Assembly: GCA_016718825.1 (NCBI GenBank)
Contig: JADKCL010000016.1
Coordinates: 1 to 64,000 of the forward strand
From: Bacteroidota bacterium
GTDB lineage: Bacteria; Bacteroidota; Bacteroidia; J057; JADKCL01
Reading direction: 5' to 3'
Length of the DNA stretch: 64,000 nt
Shown: piece after piece, positions 1-12,400 of the stretch
Layout: every line of letters begins with the position of its first letter
How positions within the stretch are numbered: the stretch's first letter is position 1
Translations under genes and position numbers: made by a program
Notes under the pieces: model-generated
The model's input: the letters and a program-made list of their open reading frames with translations, nothing else
The model's database searches: none
Told to the model about the DNA's origin: nothing

Positions 1-227
1 TAATGGGTTACGGAATGTCTGGTCAAACCCTATCCTTTCCGATATCCTCCTAAACCACGGATGATTCATAAACGGGGATATGTCCCGCAAATTTTAAACT
101 GAGCAGTGGGGAATTTTCCTTCCAATACCTTCGTTGCGAAGAAAACATTTGGGCATTTGTTTATCTTCGGAAAAGTTTTCTCCAACACGTTGCACTGAAA
201 AGAATTATTTTAATCTTCCTTGCTTGC

Positions 228-1322
228 ATGCTTTTCAATTTGCTTGGACCCAATTTTGGAATCCTCAGTTTCTGGCGTTACCACTACGCTGACGGGTTGG
301 ATTTTATTTCAGCAACCCAAGGTTGGGTGGTTGGGAATGATGGCGTGATTTTGACGACGTCGGATGCAGGTCAAACTTGGGTACAACAAAACTCTGGCAC
401 CACGTCACACCTGACGTCTGTCTCGTTCACCAATGTTTCAGTTGGAATTGCCGTGGGCGAAAATGGTAAAGTTGTCAGGACAACCGATGGAGGAACTAAT
501 TGGATGCAAGTTAGTTCAGGCGTCTCCCACGCATCAACCGTGTTCAAATCTCCCCAGGAAATTGGGCCTACTACGTAGGAAATGGGGGAGCAATCCGCAG
601 GTCCATAGATGCTGGCGCAACGTGGACTCAACAAAGTTCTGGACTGACCGAGGATTTGTATGGACTGAGTTTTGCAACTCCCCTTGGATGGTTTTCCGGC
701 GAAAATGGCAAAGTGAAATCCACAACCAACGGCGGTGCGGGCTGGACGCCTTTAACAACGGGCCACACGGAAACCATTAAATCCATTGACTTTATAGACG
801 ATCGCTATGGTTGGATGGCAGGAACAAATGGTCTCGTTAAACGAACGACCAACATGGGGCAGCTCTTGGACAAATCAAAGCAGTAATGGATTCGACGATT
901 GAATGCATCCATTTCTGTCGCCATTCTAAGGGATATGCGGTTCATAGCAACTATGTCATGACAAGCACCAACAGTGGGGCAGCGTGGACACAAGATTCCG
1001 TTACGCCAAATTCCCTCCTTGCCATAGAGTTCTCTACCAACACAGCTGGATGGGCCGTAGGCACCAATGGTACGATTTTGGGGCATTCAACAACCATGTC
1101 AACTTCACAAGAAAGCCAACCTAATGAAGTCGCATTTATCCAAACCCTGCAACAGATCAGTTAAACTTCCGAAAATGATTAAGCTAGTGAAGCCCAGATT
1201 ATAATGTCCATGGCGGTGGTTTGCGAACTGCATCCAGAAAATTCGCCATCGATGCCTTGCCAGATGGGATTTACTTTCTTAAGAGTACTTACCAAGGCTG
1301 GGACTTCTACCACAAATTTTGA
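228..1322 (+). pseudogene. Secreted YCF48-type beta-propeller protein with T9SS tail, interrupted frame
   Basis: The translation carries repeated propeller blades of the YCF48/BNR kind (VVGNDGVILTTSDAGQTW, GENGKVVRTTDGGTNW, SGENGKVKSTTNGGAGW). It ends in a T9SS type A sorting tail (YPNPATDQLNF, then LPDGIYFLKS). It is therefore probably exported by type IX secretion and fixed to the cell surface or released; the ligand is unknown. The frame breaks near 552-555 (C run), 856-859 (G run) and 1135-1137 (T run), and each break is repaired by one added base. Stop codons at 1176-1190 separate the two parts of the tail, so further errors lie there. Upstream, the first frame extends to a CTG at 195 followed by a hydrophobic signal-like stretch (KRIILIFLACMLF), so the real start may lie there. 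I call it a pseudogene only because it cannot be translated as given. Consensus error is the likelier cause. Confidence 0.6.
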
Positions 1323-1476
1323 AGGAAATAATATTTTTTGCCCAATATCCATCCATAGGTCCCTTGAATTGAATGGCCTAGCAATAGGTTCAGGATTGCC
1401 TATTGGATTGTGATTGCATATTGAGATGCCCGCAATGGAGACCGAGAAATCGTATGGTTCCCTGCAACATTCAATG

Positions 1477-1785
1477 CTAACCCTTCCGGATTCCAACCCA
1501 GATCAAGGATGAATCAAATCCTGGGATATGATCTTCAAGCTGGTTCAAAATCTCATCGATGCGTGGCTCCTGCGTTTTCCATTCTTCGTAGGCCATCGGA
1601 TTAAACCCTTCGTAGGGATCGGCCCCCGAAGTCGTGCTTGCTTGCATCATTTCCTTGAAGCCATTCACCCAATGCTGCACCTTGGCCTCCCACGACATCG
1701 AAGGATAGGTGCGTTGCCAAAATTCTTCTTGCTTGCGCTGATACGCGAGCACCCACGCGGGAATGTTTTCCTTTTCCGTTTTCAT
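1477..1785 (-). CDS. Small hypothetical protein, about 102 residues
   Basis: I do not recognise the family. The protein begins MKTEKENIPAWVLAYQRKQ and is rich in Trp, Glu and Gln, with no signal peptide or membrane segment, so it is probably cytoplasmic. I chose the ATG at 1785 over the start at 1824 because the upstream 13 residues do not resemble the rest and the second Met opens a typical polar N-terminus. It lies alone between two secreted-protein genes on the other strand. The frame is intact although its neighbours are broken. The amino-acid composition looks like real protein, but no conserved motif supports it. Confidence 0.5.
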   Translation of the reverse strand: MKTEKENIPAWVLAYQRKQEEFWQRTYPSMSWEAKVQHWVNGFKEMMQASTTSGADPYEGFNPMAYEEWKTQEPRIDEILNQLEDHIPGFDSSLIWVGIRKG

Positions 1786-1958
1786 CGGGATGAAGATAAG
1801 TTGAAATCCGGCCCTGACCGTCAATTATCTTGTATTTTCCCTTGGCCTTGGACGATCAAGAAACATGATTTTCTCCCAACCAAGGTCTGTAACCAAGTTC
1901 ATTCATTCCGTTCTTGGTAGGAATTCACTATTTTGAGGCTGTTTTGAAGCATTTGCGT

Positions 1959-3277
1959 ATGAAAAAGGGAAAACGAATTGGAAGCTTGGTGATTTTGGCG
2001 ATGATGGTTCATGTTGTCGCCTTGGCGCAGGTCGTGCAGAATACACGGGTCGATTACCGTGAATTCCAATCGCCGATTCGCAACCAAGAAAGCCGCGGAA
2101 CTTGCACCGCTTTTGCCGTGGTGGCCGCCATGGAGACCTTTCCGGGGGTGCCATCCGACCTGAGCGAGCAATACATCTACGCTTGGGCGAAGCTCAACCA
2201 TTATCAAGAGATGGAGGAATACGATCAAGGCGCGCCACTCTCCTTCTACTGCGACATTTTGCAGCGCGAAGGTACCGTTGCCGAATCGGAAGCGCCGTAC
2301 ACGCCATTCAAACCGCTTTGGGCCAAGGATGCGACCGACTCCGAAAAAATGCGTGCCGATATTCAAAGCAATCTTTACGGGATGCTGAGTTTTCAGGACT
2401 ATACCTTCAAACTGAACTGGAACTTGATGAACCTTCGCAAAGACGAAGCCGCCAAAGACGTGGCGTGGATCCAGCAGCAACTGGACAATGGCGTGAAGGC
2501 TATCCCTGTTGGATATGGCGTTTCGGGAAAATACTGGTTCTCCTGCCCAGCGACGGAGGAGCAAATGTTGCGCCCAGAGGATTTCCTGGAAGTCGAGGTC
2601 GATGGCGAATTCATCCCCTACTTTCGGGCCAGCTTCCTGAATGCAAAATTGGCTGAGCAAGTGGAAAGTGGCGAAATTCTGGCCAAATTCACCGATACCA
2701 ACTTCGTCGCCAAAGAAGGCCATGCGGTTTCCATCGTGGGCTACAACGAAAAGGGATTCCTCATCAAAAATTCCTGGGGTACCACTTGGGGCGAAAACGG
2801 TTACGGTTGGGTAAGTTATGATTATCACAAAATATTCTGTGGCGAAGTTTTGGTGATCAGGGCATTGCAGTTCGCAAGAGGAATCGGCGGCGAAAACAAT
2901 GTCTGGAATCCAAGTGGGTATCAGTTGAAGGTTCAGCCCTACCGCTACATCAATTCAGTACTGAAAATGCATGTCGAGGGTGCCGAATTAAGTTTGGTCT
3001 GGACCGGCGAAGGAAGGCCTGAAACCCTGTCGGAAGTTACGTACCGCATGCTCGACGCAAACGGGAAGTTCGTTGAAGAAAAATCAGGCTATGTCCAAGG
3101 CATCTTTGCTGGCGAAGGCGACAAAATGGGCTACCCTGCGAATGTCCTCGATGGAAAATTCAATTCTGGAAGGACCAAATGGACCGTTGAGGTCGCTGGA
3201 AAATCAGCTCGGGGAAGAGTTTTGTGCGGAGGTTCAACATCGCCGGGCGGGAGAATGCCTGTTATGTTGGGCAGTAA
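1959..3277 (+). CDS. Secreted papain-family (C1) cysteine peptidase, one frameshift near the 3' end
   Basis: A signal peptide (MKKGKRIGSLVILAMMVHVVALAQ region, residues 1-24) precedes a C1-peptidase domain. The catalytic Cys lies in SRGTCTAFAVVAAME, the His in EGHAVSIVGYN and the Asn in IKNSWGTTWGENGYG, so the full triad is present. The protein should cleave peptides outside the cytoplasm. The start at 1959 is preferred to 1914 because it opens the signal peptide. As read, the frame continues to 3425 with an implausible Arg/Gly-rich end that overlaps the next gene. Adding one base to the A run at 3200-3203 gives a natural end, SGKSFVRRFNIAGREN, then a stop at 3275-3277. The part after the catalytic domain (about residues 310-440) is an unrecognised beta-rich region. 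It converges on two A2M protease-trap genes, which may guard the cell against such enzymes. Confidence 0.8.
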
Positions 3278-3381
3278 CCGTGGTAGATATTTTGATTGGG
3301 CACGCAACCATCGGCCCCTTATCAATTCCGCCAAGAATCGAGGCAGGACCATTGGTTTTCAGGCATTTACCAAGAACAAAT

Positions 3382-6300
3382 CTACCCCCCGATCCTCACC
3401 CGAATACCCTCACTGTGTGAGGTAAACTCTGGCGCATACATGCATTGCAAGGTCGTGATGCCATTTGAAAACTCACCTTTGTGCGTGGCGCGCAGGGGGT
3501 ATTCGAAGACGTATTTTCCTTTGGGTAGCCAATCGAAGAAGAAGTTGGTGGCGGCGTCGCGGGTGGTTTCGTAGTAGCCGAGGCCATTTTGGTACTTGTA
3601 CTGTGACAGCACGTTGATCGGTTCGAATCCGCTTGCCCGCATGTCTTTGAGGTGGACGTATTCCATGTCGCGGTCGGTTTCGATGATGATACGCACCTTG
3701 ACGAGGTCGCCGGGTTGCAATTTCTGACCCGACTGAATTGCGACAAGCACGGGGCCATTCGCCGAATTTTGCTGCAAATAGAGCTGTTTCGTGATTTTGG
3801 CTTTGTTCGCCGCAAAGGTAATCTTGTCCAATTGCTCGAAATATTGCCAGTAAACCGCGCCCCAAGCGACGACTTGATTGTTGTTTCTTACGGTCACGTT
3901 GGCCATTGTGGGTTGGATGGCTTCTCCCTGACCAACTCGTTTTGAAATAGCCTGTGCCGGCTTCAGCCTTGATTTTGGGATCCTTCAACGGATCAAGCTG
4001 TTTTCCGCCGACAGTGATCGTTGCCAGTTTGGACTGCGAAAGGAAATCCGTGCCCCGCAGCAACAATGCGTAGCAAGCCTCTGCCGTCGCCTTGGTCGTC
4101 TTCCAATCTTGCGTTTGCTTCTGTTTCAAGAGCCAGATTTTCATTTCTTCGACGCTTTCGGCATCGTCGGCAATCTCGTCAAATGCCTCAATCAACAGTG
4201 CCTGCGTCTCAATTGGTGCTTGGTACCAATACATTCCGTTTCCATCCGCCTTCCAATACATGCCCATCTCGTCGTCGTGGAAGCTGAATTCCTTGAGGGA
4301 CTTCAGAATCGCGGCAGGCGTCTGTTTGTCGCCATTTCGGTGCAAGGCCAAGGCGATCATGCCTTGATTGTAGCGGTTGAATTCCAGCCAATAGCGTTTG
4401 GCTTGGCTCTGATAATACGAACCCGCCATTTGGCTGCCCACTGAAAATGGCACTTCGGGAAAAAAGCTTCTTGCATAGAGGTAATGCACTTGATCCCAGC
4501 CGATATGATGGTTTTTCATGTCAACGGCCGGGATATTCTTCAACAGCCATTCGTAGTCCTCCCAGATCATTTTATCCATGGCACCGATAGCCTGGACGAG
4601 CATCTTACGGGTTTCTGTGTCCTGCTTCAAGGAATGTGCCCCCAATCGATCCAAATGACCCAAGCCGGCGACGACGTGTTGCGTGATGTAACGGCTGTCT
4701 TGCATTCCCGGAAACCAACAGAAAGCTCCGTTGTGCAGTTGTGCATCCTTGAGTTTCTTCAGGGACCTGTCCATCTCTGCGCCCATTTTGGTGAGGTCAA
4801 ACAACAAGCCGACGTTGCGTTTGCGTTGCGTTTCATTTTGCGCATTGATCACCCAGGGTGTCTCTTCGAGCAGCAGGTTTTTGAACTCCTGATTTTTCTC
4901 CAAGTTGCTGACCAAGGCTTCTTTGTCGCTGTTTTTCCATTGATCGAAGACGGCTTTGATCCGTGGATGTGAATTGGCGATGTGGCTCGCAAGGGCATTC
5001 GCATAAAATCTCGAAAAGGTCTGTTCTGTGCATTCGTAGGGATATTCCATCATGTAAGGCAGGGCTTGCACCGCGTACCAAGCAGGGTTGGATGTGAATT
5101 CCAGGGTGAGTTTATGTTGCCGCAAAGTCGGACTTTTCACGGTGCGGAGACGCTGGAAGTCAAATGTTTTGGTTTCCAAGGGACGTACCGGCATCGACAT
5201 CGCCTCCGTCACCAACATCGAATTGGTCAGCACGGGCAAGGTACTTTCCTCGCCATCGCTGAAATTGCCCGCCATGGCTTTGACGCGATGTGTGACTGCC
5301 TGAATGCCGGCAGGAATCTTCAATTTCCAGCTCAAGGACACGCTTTTCCCCTTTTCGAGGTCGAAATTTTGAACAGGCGTGTTGTTGGACAATTCGGCGT
5401 CGATCGGTTTCATGGTAAGCGCATCGAGCAATTCCAATTGGGCGACGCCCTGCATGGCGGCCTCGCTCAGGTTCGTGATTTTGGCGCTGTAGCTGATTTC
5501 ATCGCCTTCGCGGAAGAACCGTGGCACGGTCGGCTGCACCATCAATTCCTTTTGGGTGACCGTTTCAGCGTCTTTGTAGCCGGTTTTCAAGTCCTTGGTA
5601 TGGGCGAATGTCCGGAATTTCCAGCGCGTCAATGCCTCCGGCATCGTGAATTTCAGGATCACATTGCCTTGCGCATCGGTGCGGAGTTGCGGGAAAAAGA
5701 AGGCGGTTTCATTGAGGTTGGAACGGACCTTGACCTTGGAAAGGCCGGAATTGCTGCGGGGGATTTCAAAGCATCAAATACCAAACTGGCATATCCTGCA
5801 GGGGAATTCCATCCATCCTGAAACGTGTTTCCGTCGGCTGCCCTAAAGCACTGATCCTCCCAAGAGGACAAAGCGGCAAAGGATTGGTACATCTTCTCCA
5901 TTCCCAAGATTGAGTCCGAAACGCATCCAAGGACTGGTCATACATCGTGGCAAGAAGTTCAGCGACGACCTTCTCCCCTTTTGGACCCTTGATCTTGACA
6001 AGCCATTCCTCTTTGGCACCCGGCAGCAACTTGTCCCGAAAAGTGGCAAATTCGATCTGCAATTGCTTGTTGGTCCAAGGTACATTCACTTTCATTTCCT
6101 GCGAATGGACCCGCCCATTTTTGACAAACAGCATTCGAAACTCGAAGCCACCCCGGTCCTCCTCCCGAATCGGAAACTTGAATTGCTGCCGATGCTGACC
6201 AATGCAGATCCACTCGGATCGGATCTTTTGCCTTTTTGCACCACTTCCATCAGCATCCATCCACCGTCCTCATAAGACGTGCCGATATCGAAAATCGCCG

Positions 6301-9295
6301 TCTCTTCCGGCTCATATGTTTGCTTTAAGGGCGATACCCAAAGGGGCTGTCTAAAAGGGAGTTCCGATTCATTTCTCCCATACAATGTGAAGCGTTTTAC
6401 AAACTTGACCTCTGCGCCGAACTTGTCTTTGCAGCTAGCCTCAAATTCGTATTCACCCTGCAGCAGTTGGCGAAGGTTTTTCAGCAAAAGGCTGTCGTTG
6501 AGTTTGGTGTCAAATGTAGATTGAAAAACCCTTTCGGTGCGTTTTCTGACTTCCGCATTCGATTCATCACCATAAGGCAAGTCTGGAAAAAGCCGCTGAA
6601 AATCCTTTTTGGTGGTAATATGTTGATCTGGTTTTGCCCATCTTCTCGGCAGAATCAAGTCTTTGGGTGACTCCAGACGATGAATTTCGATTTTTCCTTT
6701 TGTGGGTTCGGGTTCACCGTTGAGGTTGTTGACTTGAATTTTGACTCCTGCGAATCCTTCTTTTTCGATGGATTCGGGAATATCGACGGTCAAATCGATT
6801 GCTTGGTAGCCGACAGAGACAATTTGGGTAGCGGATTGCGTCTCGCCGGTGATGTCCACGACATCGGCAATCACTTCGTAGTCAAACTTTGGGCGCAGCG
6901 AACCCTCCAAACTTTCGTCGGGAATCGCCGTGAATTCGATTTCGAACTTGCCATTGGCATCCGTTTGGACCGTGCCGTTTTCGACTTCCATGGGTGACGT
7001 GGTGGGCAGGCTATAGCCCCAGCCCCAGAATCCGCACCAAGGAAAGGTCGCAGTGCGCACAACGCGGTAGTTCACGGGCACATCCGCGAGGCTCGCGCCT
7101 GCATAAGCGACGGCTTTTCCACTGACTTTGACTGCGGTCCCAAGTTTGAAGCTGCCGACCACGGGCTCAAAATCCACCTCGAATTTCGGCCGCTTGTAGT
7201 CCTCGACTGAAAAAGATACCTCTCCAAATTGATCGCCGATGCGCATGTCCCCGGTTACTTGCCCTTCCGGCGCCACAAAAGATCCAGCAAACGAACCGAA
7301 TTCGTTGGTGCGCAATTCCAACGTCTTGAATTCCTCCCCCAAGCAGTCGTGAATCTCACATTCGTCGTCGCGCCGGCCAAAACGCGCTCATTGCGACCAT
7401 CGATTTGCGTTCGGATTCCTTTGAAATAAATCGTCTGCCCCGGTCGGTAAATGGCACGGTCGGTAAAAAATCGTGTGGACTGCCCGCTGCTCAATTCAAG
7501 CTCATCGCGGTAATCGGGATAGAGGTTTTCCCTGCTAACGAGGGTGTCTTTTCCTCGAATGAACTCCAGAAAATGCGCACCCGACTCGATAGAATCTGCA
7601 ACAAAAACATGCCCTTGCGCGTCCGTGTGCCTGACGTTACGTAGCTGAATTTCCCTCCAATTGATGGAATAATCTGATTCACAGCCAAATACCTTTGTCT
7701 CGACATTCGGTAAGGGTTCGCCGGTCGTCCGATCAAAGACAATGAATTCCATTTCAGCGTCCTCAAGTTCTCTGGAAACGAATCCCATTTCGGAAACGGC
7801 AAACGCTGAGACATTGATCGCCTGATTTTCCAATGTGAAAGCGGAGTCGCTGCAAACCAAGAGCCGGTAATTGCCAACCTCCAAGGCCGGAATGACCATT
7901 TCCAAGTGATGATTTCGGAGACTTCCGTCTTGCGGGAGTTTGAGTGTCCATTCATGCTCCGGTTTGATTTTGCATAGCTGCTCATTGGTTTCCCTTTCGG
8001 AAAAAATCTTGCCTTATTGCTCATACGCTGCAGCGACCTTCACAATCCGGCACCAAACCTGATCGACATTTTGGTAGGAAAGCGATGCCAACGAAGGATG
8101 ACCTAAGGCTTGAACACCTTCCAAGGACACGTCGATCTCCTTGGAAAGCAAGTCGTTGCGAAGATTCGCACAAAACCGTCCACCGTCTGATTCATAATAC
8201 TCGTCCAGCGCTTCCTCGACAAGTTCAAGGGCTCTTTTTCTTGCCCAACGATTTTTCTTGCTTGTCGCACCTTCGGGTTCGTAAGGCAAACGCATGTAAT
8301 AGAGCGCCAATTCCGCTGCAACGAATGCACTCACGTCGCTGCGTCGATTTCTTTGATATAGGTCATTCAACGCTGCTTCAAAAGACCGTCACTATTTTCC
8401 ACCACGGCATTTTCGGCAGCATATTTGAGCCGTTCCAAGTCAATCATCACCCGAGCCGCGGGATCACGCTCAAAGCGATGATTTTGCCCAGAAGCTGAAA
8501 GGTTTGTAAAGCTTTGAGCTCAAACGAATTGGAATCCGACTGCGGGAAAGCAAAAGCGTCAAAGTCGATGCCCGTGGCAAACACGATGGGATCATTGATC
8601 CTGAAGCGATTGGCGGATTGAATCAAGGAGGTATTGGGTTCCTCATAGAATTCGATGGCCCGCCAGGCCAACAAATCGAGCATGGATGGCCGATAGCGAC
8701 GCCCGTCATACCCACTTCGGAAAGACGCATCAAAATAGTCCAGCGGCACACGGCGCAGGCTATCGGCGGGAATCAAAGAAAGTGCATATTCCTTTGCAGC
8801 CTCAGCAGACAACTTGGCGAGGGACCAAGTGCGCAGGTCGGTGTTTTGTTTCGGAAACCAATTGCGTTTGGTCACCTGGCGCCACAACATTGTTCCCGCA
8901 TAGCCTCGGTAAACCTCCCCAAGAACAGAATGCCCCATTTGGCGCATGGGGAACTGCAACCTCGGAATCCAGGTTTTGAGTAGCGAGATCACCTCGACCT
9001 GACCGTCTTCGTGGGCCTGTGGGATGATATCCATTCCCGCATACATCACGCCTAGAAGTTCTGCATCATTGTGCGTGCAGTAGGCCTTTTGCGCAAGGTT
9101 TTGCCATTCTTTGTAGGCACTTTTGGGCAGTCCTTGGTTGAGATTCGCTTCCATCCGACCGTAGGTGTCGTGATCGAGTTCCGGTTCCGGATAGTCAAAC
9201 ATCTCAGGATCGCTCCCACCAAATTGCCAAAGCCACAGCGTCATCAGCCCCACCAACAGCAGGAACACCCAGATTGCTTTTTTCTCGTTTTTCAT
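3382..9295 (-). pseudogene. Alpha-2-macroglobulin family protein, copy 1, frame interrupted (probably consensus errors)
   Basis: This is a tandem paralogue of the intact gene at 9467-15676. Domain order matches it: N-terminal membrane anchor (AIWVFLLLVGLMTLWLW), MG-type domains, a bait region, the A2M core (LTRWKFRTFAHT), the thioester motif CTEQ (Cys codon at 5030-5032) and a conserved C-terminus (SEGIRVRIGG). Such proteins trap attacking proteases at the envelope by cleavage of the bait region and thioester attachment. The frame breaks at 8482-8485, 8380-8383, 7336-7340, 6233-6237, 5903-5905, 5758-5762 and near 3925-3937. Each is repaired by adding one base to a homopolymer; the last needs two. 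One in-frame TAA remains at 8014-8016. The repaired protein aligns end to end with copy 2. The bait region is about 56 residues, against about 135 in copy 2. Confidence 0.75.
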
Positions 9296-9466
9296 GTGCC
9301 GAATGGTTAATTGGCGCCTTACAACTTAGTCTGAACGATGAAGTTCGTGAATTTATGCGGGATTTGTACGTTGAAAAACCAAGCGTTGGAAATCTGGAAA
9401 ATGGTTCACCATCACCCAAAAATGGCAGTGGGCCTCCGAATTCCTATCGAAAGCCCACCGCCAAAA

Positions 9467-12400
9467 TCAAGTGAAAACAATGCCGTTCGGAAGCGACCTA
9501 GCCCCAATCCTCACCCGGATGCCCTCGCTGTGCGAGGTAAACTCCGGCGCATACATGCATTGAATCGTCGTGATGCCGTTGCTGAAGTCACCTTTGTGCG
9601 TGGCGCGCAAGGGGTATTCGAAGACGTATTTTCCTTTGGGCAGCCAATCGAAGAAGAAGTTCGTGGCGGCGTCGCGAGTGGTTTCGTAGTAGCCGAGGCC
9701 GTCTTGGTACTTGTACCTTGAGATGACGTTGATCGGCTCGAAACCCGAGGCACGCATATCTTTCATGTGCACGTACTCCATGTCGCGATCGGTTTCGATG
9801 AGGATGCGCACGACGACTTTGTCGCCCGGCTTCAGCATGCGCTTGGTGTCGATCAAGGTCAATTTCGGACCGGTTGGCGTGATTTCTTCGAGGAACAAGC
9901 CCTTTTGAATCGAGACTTTGTTTTCTGCGAATGTGATCTTGTCCAACTGCTCGAAATACTGCCAGTAAACTGCGCCCCAAGCCGCGACATTGTTGTTGTT
10001 CTTGACTTCGACCTTGCCCATTTCCGGAGAAATGTCGCTGCCCATCCAACTTGTCTTGAAATAACCCGTTCCAGCCTCGACTTTGAGGGTCGGATCGTTG
10101 GCGGGATCAAGCTTTTTGCCGCCGATCGTGATGTCGGCCAATTTGGATTCGGCGAGGTAATCCGCGCCTTTGAGCAACAGCGCATAGCAAGCCTCTGCGG
10201 TCGCCTTGGTCGTCTTCCAATCCTGCGTCTGCTTGGATTTCAGCAGCCAAAGCTTCATTTCCTCGACACTTGCCTGGTCATTGGCGACCTCGTCAAATGC
10301 CTCGATCAACAAGGCTTGGGTTTCGATTGGCGCTTGGTACCAATACATGCCGTTGCCATCGCCTTTCCAGTACATGCCCATTTCGTCGCTTTTGAGGGCG
10401 AATTCCTTGAGCGACTTGATGATGGCAGGCGGCGTGACTTTGTCCTCTCCGCGATGGAGGGCCAAGGCGATCATGCCCTGATTGTACTTGTTGAAGCCCG
10501 TCCAGTACTTTTTGGCCTGGAGGAGATAATAGGACACAGCATCCTGACAACCGCTGCGCACCTTGATGTCTTTGAAAAAGCTGCGTGCATACAGGAAATG
10601 GACCTCATTCCAGCCGATATGCTGCTTGGACATATCCACCTTGTTGCGAATGAGCCAATCATAATCCTCCTTGATGCGTGAATCGAGGTAGCCGACGGCC
10701 TTTTCGAGCATGTTCCAGACATCTTTGTCTTCGCGCACGCTCGTAACGCCCAAGTGGTCGAGGTGCCCGAATCCGCAGACGATATGCTGCGTCATGTAGC
10801 GACTTTCGGGCATTCCGGGGAACCAAGTAAATCCGCCGTTGCTTACTTGGGCTTTGATCAGCTTCTTTTTGGCGCGCTCGAGTTCGTCGCCCATCTTGTT
10901 GAGGTCAAACAACAAGCCGACGCGCTTTTTGCGCTCGCCTTCGTCCTGCGCATTCATTACCCAAGGCGTCTCTTCCAACAGCAAGTATTTCAGCTCTTGG
11001 TTTTTCTCCAGATTGCTCAGCAAGGCCTCTTTGCCGGCGGTTTTCCACTGCTCAAATACTTGCTTGATGCGTGGGTATTTGTTGGCGATGTGACTCGCCA
11101 AGCTGTTGGCGTAGTATCGGCTGAAGGTCTGCTCCGTGCATTCGTAGGGATACTCCATCATGTACGGAAGCGCCTGAATCGCATACCAAGCGGGATTGCT
11201 GGTGAATTCCAGCGTGAGCTTGTGGTTGCGCAAGGTGGTGCTTTTGTTGTCGATCATCCGCCTGAACTCAAAGGTTTTGGTCTGCAGCGGACGCAACGGC
11301 ATCGGCATCGCCTCGGTCACCATCATCGAATTCGTCAGGACTGGCAAGGCGCTTTCTTCTCCATCGCTGAAGGTTCCTGCAACGGCTTTCACACGGTGCG
11401 TGACGGCTTGAATGCCGGATGGAATCTTCAAAGTCCAGGAAATGGCAGCGCTTTGGCCCTTTTTGGCGGAGAAACTTTGCAACTTCTGCGAATTGCCCAA
11501 TTCCACGTCGATCGGTTTCATGGTCAATGCATCAAACAGCTCGAGGGTAGCCTGACCATCCATGTCCTTGTCGCTGAGGTTGCTGACCTTTGCCATGTAG
11601 ATGATTTGGTCACCTTCGCGGAAGAAACGCGGCGCATTCGGCATGACCATGAGTTCCTTTTGCGTCACGACGCTGCCTTCTTTGTAGCCGACTTTCAGGT
11701 CCGTGGTATGCGCCAACGTCATGAATTTCCAGCGCGTCAATGCCTCGGGCATCGTGAATTTGAAGATCACATTGCCTTGGTCATCGGTGCGGAGCTGCGG
11801 GAAGAAGAATGCGGTTTCGTTGAGGTTGGTGCGGACTTTCACATCGCCGAGGTTGGCCTCCTTGCCGCCCCTTTTGTCTTCATCCTCGCCGTCGGATTCA
11901 GTGGGTTTTGAAACGGAAGCGGATTGCTCCTTTTTCATCGGTTCTTCTGCCACTGAATCCATCATGACTGCGGATTCAGCATAGCCTTCTGCTTCCTCGC
12001 GATCGCCATTGTTGGCACTTCTTCGTGGCGCAGATTTTGGAAGCGCTGCACCGGTCGCCATGGGTGAGGGATGCACCATCCGCCGGTAGTCGAGGTAATC
12101 GATGGGATATCCAAACCAGTTGATCGCATCAAAATACTGCTCAAAAGACTCTCCATCGGGGTTCCAATCCTGGGAGACGACGCTCGTGGTGATCACCGTA
12201 AAGCTTTTGTATTCCTGCCAATTGAGGCTATTGTAATAGCTCGGATTCAGGTACATGCTCCAATAATTGCCTCTGAAGGCATCCAAGGAGGCATCGTACA
12301 TGCCCGCGACGAGTTCTGCCGCAACACGTTCGCCATCAGGACCTTTGATCTTCACGGTCCATTCCTCATTGGAACCGGGAAGGAGCTTGTCGCGGAAGGT

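Noticed and set aside
3382..9295. True pseudogene status of A2M copy 1
   Set aside because: Breaks are one-base homopolymer losses with intact coding between them; only one in-frame stop (8014-8016) argues for decay.
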